Below are positions 58,801 through 64,000 of a DNA stretch of 64,000 nucleotides, one piece after another. The notes under the pieces are model-generated. The model searched no databases and was not told the DNA's origin. It saw only the letters and a program-made list of their open reading frames with translations. The position numbers and the translations under genes are program-made. Source of the DNA: Nageia nagi (Eukaryota > Pinophyta); contig JBITNC010000002.1 of assembly GCA_050084985.1 (NCBI GenBank), positions 30,008,001-30,072,000 of the forward strand, given 5' to 3'. Numbering within the stretch: the first letter of the stretch is position 1; each line of letters opens with the position of its first letter.

Positions 58801-60515
58801 CGAACCCTAGCGACCAACTGAATGGTAGAGATGTATCCTTGGAATGCCACTGGAATGGGTGACCCACTAAAGCCGTAGATAGTCAGGGATTCCAACGCCT
58901 TCCTACCCTTTAGATGACCTGCCTAGGATGTGTTGCTTAGCATTGCTAAGTCTTCTGCCTAAAGGTTTGGTATCAAGAAATATAATCAATAGTCTAACCT
59001 GGCAATGAGGCCCTCATGTCTATTTATACTTTCCTTATGTTTGAAGCTCATCTCGAAATCATCCCAAGCCCCTTTTAATCCAACATTGGGGTCAAGATGG
59101 TAAAACCAACCAACATGGGGGTCACAAAGGCCCTTTATGTTGACGTGGGGTCCATAATGGCCCAAATAGCTGATGTGGGGGTCCTGGGTGCTCAAGTGCC
59201 AATGTGGGGGTATGGGACCGTCCCCAACGCTGTACAAACATGTTGAAGTCCGTCCAACCCATAAATACATACATAGACATCGGGATTCCCACAATTCGGG
59301 ATCTCCGTACAACTCACAAACCAAAACTACTACTTAGGAGGGAGATGTCCCACTTGGGGCTCACAGTGGGGTCCATGGGATCCATTATAATTCTTGTCCT
59401 GAGTTACAATGAAGTACATGAAAACACACTAAACTGATATATTACAAGATGACCCGATGGGTCCCATTACAAATTTAAGGGGAATGTTACACACTGATGG
59501 CCTGAATGGCAGCATAAGAAATCCTCTTTACCACTAATTCCCCTTTGATGTCTTTATAGATGGAGTACTCCTACTGATTATTCCTCTTATAGAAATGCTG
59601 AAACTTGTTGTGATACCACCACTTCGGGTAAATCCGCCACACAGGAGTCCCTTTTTGGCTCAAATATCTTTCGTCTGCAAGCTCTTTGGATTTGAGCTTG
59701 CCATGTAATAATAGGTACACAAGATAGGAGTTCATATAAAATCTTTTCGAATAGCCAAAGTAAGCCATCTGGTGGCGCAGGGCATCACTGATCACCCTAC
59801 TCCATCTGACAGCTCTCCCCGAACTAATTATTGCAATGAATCTAGTAAACTGCTTCCTATATTTAGAGTCATTCTCTTGACCTGTGACTCTGGAAAACAA
59901 AGTGATCAAGTTAGCCATTGTAGGCAGGAATTCCTCCCATGGGCATTGACCAATCTCTCTCCTTGAATGTTCTGGTAATCCTCATAAAGCCACGTTCTAA
60001 TATAGTCCCCAAGCCGAGCAGTGGAATCATGGAATTTTTCTGAATTGGACAGTGTATAATCATCCTTGTATCTTTTCCAGCCAAAGGTTGCTTCAATTTC
60101 TTCGGGGTTGAAGTCCATCATCACATTCCCCTCTATGTCTAGGAGGACTCTCTTGTCGAATTTACATCTCTTGGCTACCTTGTAGCACAAGTCAGGAAAT
60201 GGAATTGCAAAAAGCATCATGGTGGCATTGAACAAACCACATGTATGGATGAGTTCATTTGATAGGTCCTCCTTGCTGATGGAGGTAGTGGAGGCTATGG
60301 TTTGGATGAGATCAACATTTCCCTAGTTTGTCTCCAACGAAGACGTATCTCCCGTTGAATTTGGCTTCAGGGAGCTCTGGTCTTTCTCTTTCTTGAAACT
60401 CTATCCAAATCTCTCTCAAGGGCCTTGTCATCTGATCTTTGGTTACACGCCTTTGAAAAAGTTGCCCTTGAGTCTTCTTGGCCTTTAATGGGGGCGGTCT
60501 TATTTTGGAAGTCAT
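55880..60515 (-). pseudogene. Accessory frame of unknown function, copy C
   Basis: Start MTSKIRPPPLKAKK at 60515. Minus-strand open stretches follow in order (60515-60312, 60235-59906, 59918-59571, 58340-57945, 57926-57663, 57663-57445, 57280-56948, 56866-56621, 56419-56180, 56152-55796). Blocks shared with copy A include ERERPELPEAKFNGRYVFVG, FDKRVLLDIEGNVMMDF, SRVISDALRHQ, GTPVWRIYPKWWYHNKFQHF, KEQPLLLPRYASDRL, TSHERSPQPRNKG, SEDEEEELSDGEKVKRVDTF and KKLVYCHEFIYHHEWLKHAF. Excluding the solo LTR it spans about 3.4 kb, or roughly 1100-1150 residues. The middle holds Ser/Pro-rich and Asp/Glu-rich linkers (repeated CATCAT at 57364-57384). Function unknown; a nucleic-acid-binding or structural accessory role is only a guess. 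Confidence 0.65.
58297..59491 (-). mobile_element. Solo LTR in copy C, TSD CACTG
   Basis: A 1195-bp block starts TGTAATGATCC and ends GGGAATGTTACA, with identical CACTG at 58292-58296 and 59492-59496. On the minus strand it starts TGTAACATTCCCC and shares CCCACTGTGAGCCCCAAGTG with the solo LTR at 36257-37149. The accessory frame reads on at both sides. Confidence 0.92.
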
Positions 60516-60680
60516 CTTTGAATTCTGAAAAATGTGCAGGAAAAGGACTGAAAATGGCTGGAAATGCCTCAGAAATTGACTAAGTATCAAACTGGATGCC
60601 TTAGAGGGTGCAGTAGAAAGGGACCAAACGTGCAGGTTTGGGCTGTAGGACATCCAACAAAAATGAATCAAGGCTGCCTT

Positions 60681-60688
60681 CTTTTATA
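60681..60688 (-). promoter_or_regulatory. TATA box, module 3 of copy C, upstream of the accessory frame
   Basis: The minus strand reads TATAAAAG, 166 bp before the ATG at 60515. Its place parallels the box at 27040-27047 in copy A. Further TATA words on the minus strand lie at about 61174-61168 (TATAAAT, preceded by CCAACCAGGAGGTGACATAT) and 61692-61685 (TATAAAAG). Confidence 0.5.
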
Positions 60689-60795
60689 GGAGATGCATGG
60701 AGGGTGTATGTATGGCAGGAGCATGTCTGCCAGTTGTCTTCTTCATTTCTCAACTCATGGCTTCTCACACTTAAGCAATTTCAACTTCTCACCCA

Positions 60796-62297
60796 GCGTG
60801 CACGGTTTTGGATGGGTGCTTTTTCACCATCTGGAAAACATGCGATTGGATCCTGGGTCACTTAGTCAAATTTTGGGGCCATAATTTCTCCTTGGAAGGT
60901 TGATTCACCACTTCACACCCGGGTGCATGGATTTGGGTGAGTGGAAAAGCATGTGCTGCAAAGCATGCGCCTCAGCTTCTTGGGCTCAAAATGAAATGCC
61001 TTAGTTAAAAAATGGTTAACTGGATGCGCAGGCAAGCCCTTGACCCTTTATTCCTCCCTGGTGCATCAATTCGAATGAGTGCTCAAGCATGTCCCTGAAA
61101 TGGTGTGACTGGGGACTTAGTGCAAATCTGAAATGAAGTCATGAAAATGACTAAGGGGTGACTTAGTATTTATAGTTTCCAAAGTTGCCATATGTCACCT
61201 CCTGGTTGGCTGGCATTGAGGTCAAATGGTGGAGATGGAATGAAGGGTGCATGGATTAAGAGGTGTGGAAAAGCATGTCCTAAAATGCATGCGCCTAAGG
61301 ACAAAAGACTTAGTCAATTTTCATACCCCTTAGAAGCTCTGTTTCCTAGTTGCACCCTTTGAAATGGGTGCAAAAGCATGCACCTGAAAGCATGCGCCTG
61401 GCCCTTTTCTTCTTGATTCCCAAACTTAGTCAATTTTACCCTTGGGCCAGGACATCTAGGATTGGGCGCACCAATTTGGGTTAGTGCCCAAGCATACACC
61501 AAATATGGTGCGATTGGGCTGGTGGCATGTTTCCCAATGTAGGAAATCCTTAAAATAATGAAAATGACTTAGGAAAATGCAATTTGAAATAGGGTGCATG
61601 TTTTAGGGGACGTGCTTTCGCTCCTTTACTCCATGCAGGGCTCCAAACTTAGCTATCCAAATTGATTAACTGAGGCTGACCTTCCTTTTATAGCCTTCCC
61701 CGACTGGATAGGTGTTACTTCGTGATTGGTGCAGGTGAAGGTCAAATGCATGTGGTCACACTTGTCAGCGTTTGGATACAACACTTAGCCAATTTTTACT
61801 TGTTGAAGTTGGGTGCACCGTTTAGGGAACATGCAAAAACATGTCCCTCAAAACATGCGCCTAAGCTGTTTTGTGTCTTGCTCGAAAAATGACTAAGTAT
61901 AGAGCTTCATTTTGCTTGGGCGCACTGTTTAGGGGACATGCAAAAGAATGTCCCTCAAAACTTGCACCTAGCTTTTTTCCTTTACAAACTTGATGACTTC
62001 AAAATATTCTAAGCATGGGACGTCTGCTTCCTTGATCGCATCATTTTGGGGACATGCAAAAGCATGTTTCTCAAAACATGCGACTAGGGGAAAAACATGT
62101 TTTTTCTTCAACAACTTGACCAGAATGACTTCTGAATGCAAATGCAACGAAGGGGTGTGAATTTTGCAGCATGTGGGACCTGAAAATGCAACTTTAATGG
62201 CCAAAAATGCAAGTCTGAACATCGAAAATGCAGCATGAAGGAGGGTGCACGTTTTAGGGGACGTGCAAAAGCATGTCCCTCAAAACATATGCCTAAT
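60796..62297 (-). repeat. Array of 11 hairpin units, copy C
   Basis: Plus-strand unit starts are about 60796, 60921, 61055, 61245, 61350, 61465, 61590 (degenerate), 61810, 61918, 62034 and 62241. The four rightmost units share one form: GGGTGCAC or GGGCGCA-like word, TTTTAGG, arm GGGGACATGC, loop AAAA, arm GCATGTCCCT, CAAAACATGCGCC. Unit 5 has arms GGGTGC and GCACCT; unit 1 has arms GATGGGTG and CACCATC. Spacer words ACTTAGTCAATTTT or close variants recur (60859, 61310, 61429, 61783), the complement of the spacer word in copies A and B. Confidence 0.85.
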
Positions 62298-62490
62298 GTA
62301 AAATGCCAATTTCTTACTAGCTTTCATCATGAAAGTGCAAATTTTGACATGTTTCCTCTAGCTGGACTAAGATGCATGCATTCTCTTAGACAAAATTTCT
62401 TCTATGCATTCATGTTTGATTTTACGAGGGTCCTCAAAAATGCAAAATTTTGGTGGGTGTTGTGCAGGCACAACAAGTTTCTTGTACACA

Positions 62491-64000
62491 GTATATTTGG
62501 ATTCTCTGTTTGACATAAAATTTTTGCTGATTGTTGTTTGGGAGGGGTTATCAGAGACCTGTTAGGCCCTTCACCCAGTTGTTCTCCTTTATCCTTATGA
62601 AATAATCCTACAATCTTAACCTACAAGCTGTCTTCCAGTCTGGATTTGACTTTTTTTTGGCCCTAAGTTGGGATTTTGAGGGTTTGCCTCTTCTTGCCTT
62701 TCCATTGGCAGGTATAGTTCTCACTGTCCTGTTTCTTACAATTCGTGTTTCCCCTGAACAGTAAGATTTCTTGAATCATCAAAAAGAGTAGTTATCTTGT
62801 CTAATTCGTTTTCCAATTCCTTGTCTTGCTTTTTGTTAAATTCATTTAGTACCACAGGCTGACATTTTAACTTGTTTGATTAATGTTGAAAGATGCATGG
62901 GATAGTGCTAGACTCTTCCGCTCGCTGGATGCAAAAAGCGAGCTTTTTGACTCTATATTCCAAGCATCTTAACTTATGAGAAGATTTTTTATTTAACCTG
63001 ACCAACAATCATAATTTCTCACATTTGAATTGTGGAACTGATAAGAACGAATTGCTGCTGGTGGAATTTGTCAGGCATACAATTTGAAGTTTTTTTCAAC
63101 AACTTGAAATTCACCAATTAAGGATAAATTATAAGTTAAATTCATTCACTCCCAAAATCTACAAGCAGCAAGGTCTGTTACTAATATGTATGACTCTGAA
63201 AGATTTATAAAGAGATAAACACAACAGAATTACACAAAGAAATAGAGAACAACACAACTTTTTCTACTGAATTTGTAAATGGACAACAAAATCATGAGCA
63301 TTCGTGGACTTTGTCGTACATGAACAAGCTGCTGCAATTGCGAAACAACACTACTGGAATGTTATACATGATCATTGGGTGAAAATCCTTAAATAATGAA
63401 TATCCATTAAAACCTTCATACTCGCACTATAAAGTATACATTGCTTGTTTTGAAATCCTATCAAATACACTTATATAACATTTACATGACTTGTTGACAA
63501 TTCAAGTATCTCAATCATTCATGCTCAACTAGTAACTGTTCTACTGTGTTCTAGATTCCGATCTAAGTTCGTTTTTCTTTTCCTTGAGCCTTTTTAGAAC
63601 TCTTAATAGCAAGGTTACATGGGATGTGCTTCTCCCCTTTCTTGGGCTGTTTCACATCCCCAACGGGGAAGTAGCTGAGGGGATGTTTCCCCAGCTATTC
63701 CTCTTTGGAGGACCCATTGGGAAGCGGCCAAGGTTTGGCTAGCTCAGTCAAAAAACGTCCTAGGAGCGTTTCTATTGTCTTTAGGGCGCTTCCAAAGCAG
63801 CCAGGAGCCCCAGACGTTCTGCTGTCATGATTGCATTCAGATTGTTTGTTGATCTCTCACACTCTTTTCCTACATAAGAATACCCATCACCTCTACACTG
63901 CCCACTCCATCCACCATTGCTGCACTTTGTAAAGAGGGCCGGTCTCAATGAGGCTGTGTATGTGTTCCCTAATATTCATGACATCGTGGACTCCTCTGCA
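62491..64000. other. Intron 9 sequence to window end, no recognised feature
   Basis: AT-rich sequence with no exon matching the next WDR92 block. The last 450 bp (63560-64000) has GGGG/CCCC runs (for example ACATCCCCAACGGGGAAG) somewhat like 3510-3670, but no open frame or family is recognised. Confidence 0.3.

Larger units (their letters stand above)
54470..62490 (-). mobile_element. Hairpin-array retroelement, copy C (interrupted by a solo LTR)
   Basis: The best preserved copy, on the minus strand: homology start at about 62490 (FVVPAQH, FCIFEDP), 11 hairpins with three TATA boxes (62297-60681), accessory frame from ATG 60515 to about 55880, then LTR 55790-54470. The only large interruption is the solo LTR 58297-59491. 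No gag, RT or integrase is seen between array and LTR. Confidence 0.75.

Noticed and set aside
49694-64000. Further WDR92 exons
   Set aside because: I looked for the next conserved block (EER--AGYDNGD-KLFDLR) in all three plus frames by eye and found no match flanked by AG and GT.
1-64000. tRNA, rRNA or organellar insertions
   Set aside because: No cloverleaf with A and B boxes and no rRNA or chloroplast coding blocks were noticed; a tRNAscan-SE run would be decisive.

Overview
This window reads as nuclear DNA from a seed plant with a very large, repeat-filled genome, most likely a gymnosperm. The evidence is one host gene whose tiny conserved exons are separated by introns of up to 26 kb, dense nesting of decayed LTR retrotransposons, plant-type LINE, Copia, Gypsy, hAT and MULE relics, and no compact gene neighbourhood. 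The species cannot be fixed from sequence alone.

The only host gene I can assemble is a plus-strand orthologue of WDR92/Monad (DNAAF10), a WD40 adaptor. Nine consecutive coding exons (1243-1334, 1442-1493, 1727-1768, 1999-2049, 14212-14261, 21799-21839, 22741-22830, 48937-48977, 49633-49693) join in phase with GT-AG introns into 173 codons plus one base and no stop. The gene runs off the right edge inside intron 9. Everything else lies in its introns.

Intron 4 (12.2 kb) holds an unclassified minus-strand relic and a decayed Ty1/copia element with two secondary insertions. Intron 5 (7.5 kb) is almost filled by one minus-strand LTR element with paired LTRs, an initiator-Met tRNA primer site and a gypsy-like 3' end. 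Its interior is not gag-pol but intronless host-gene sequence: a PDS5-like cohesin-factor fragment, an unidentified segment and about 2 kb of ATG2 (autophagy). A solo LTR with a perfect 5-bp duplication is nested inside it.

Intron 7 (26 kb) and the visible part of intron 9 (14 kb) contain three diverged copies (A plus strand about 24985-34430; B plus strand about 34430-40790; C minus strand about 54470-62490) and one tail fragment (D) of a retroelement family I do not recognise. Each copy has an array of 7-11 hairpins of about 50 nt. In A and C the array is divided into three modules, each ending at a TATA box, with the last TATA box 165-185 bp before a long open frame. That frame encodes an unidentified protein of roughly 1100 residues with an acidic/Ser-rich linker and a Lys/Glu-rich C-terminal part. 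Where a 3' end survives, it is followed by a shared LTR, which also borders a Gypsy-type gag unit. The copies are broken by a LINE (copy A), by solo LTRs (copies B and C) and by stops.

Other relics are a MULE-type MITE with long inverted repeats, a LINE RNase H tail, a hAT (DUF659-type) transposase split by a solo LTR, and several local tandem duplications. The best candidates for something undescribed are the hairpin-array/triple-promoter retroelement and the PDS5-ATG2 gene-capturing LTR element.
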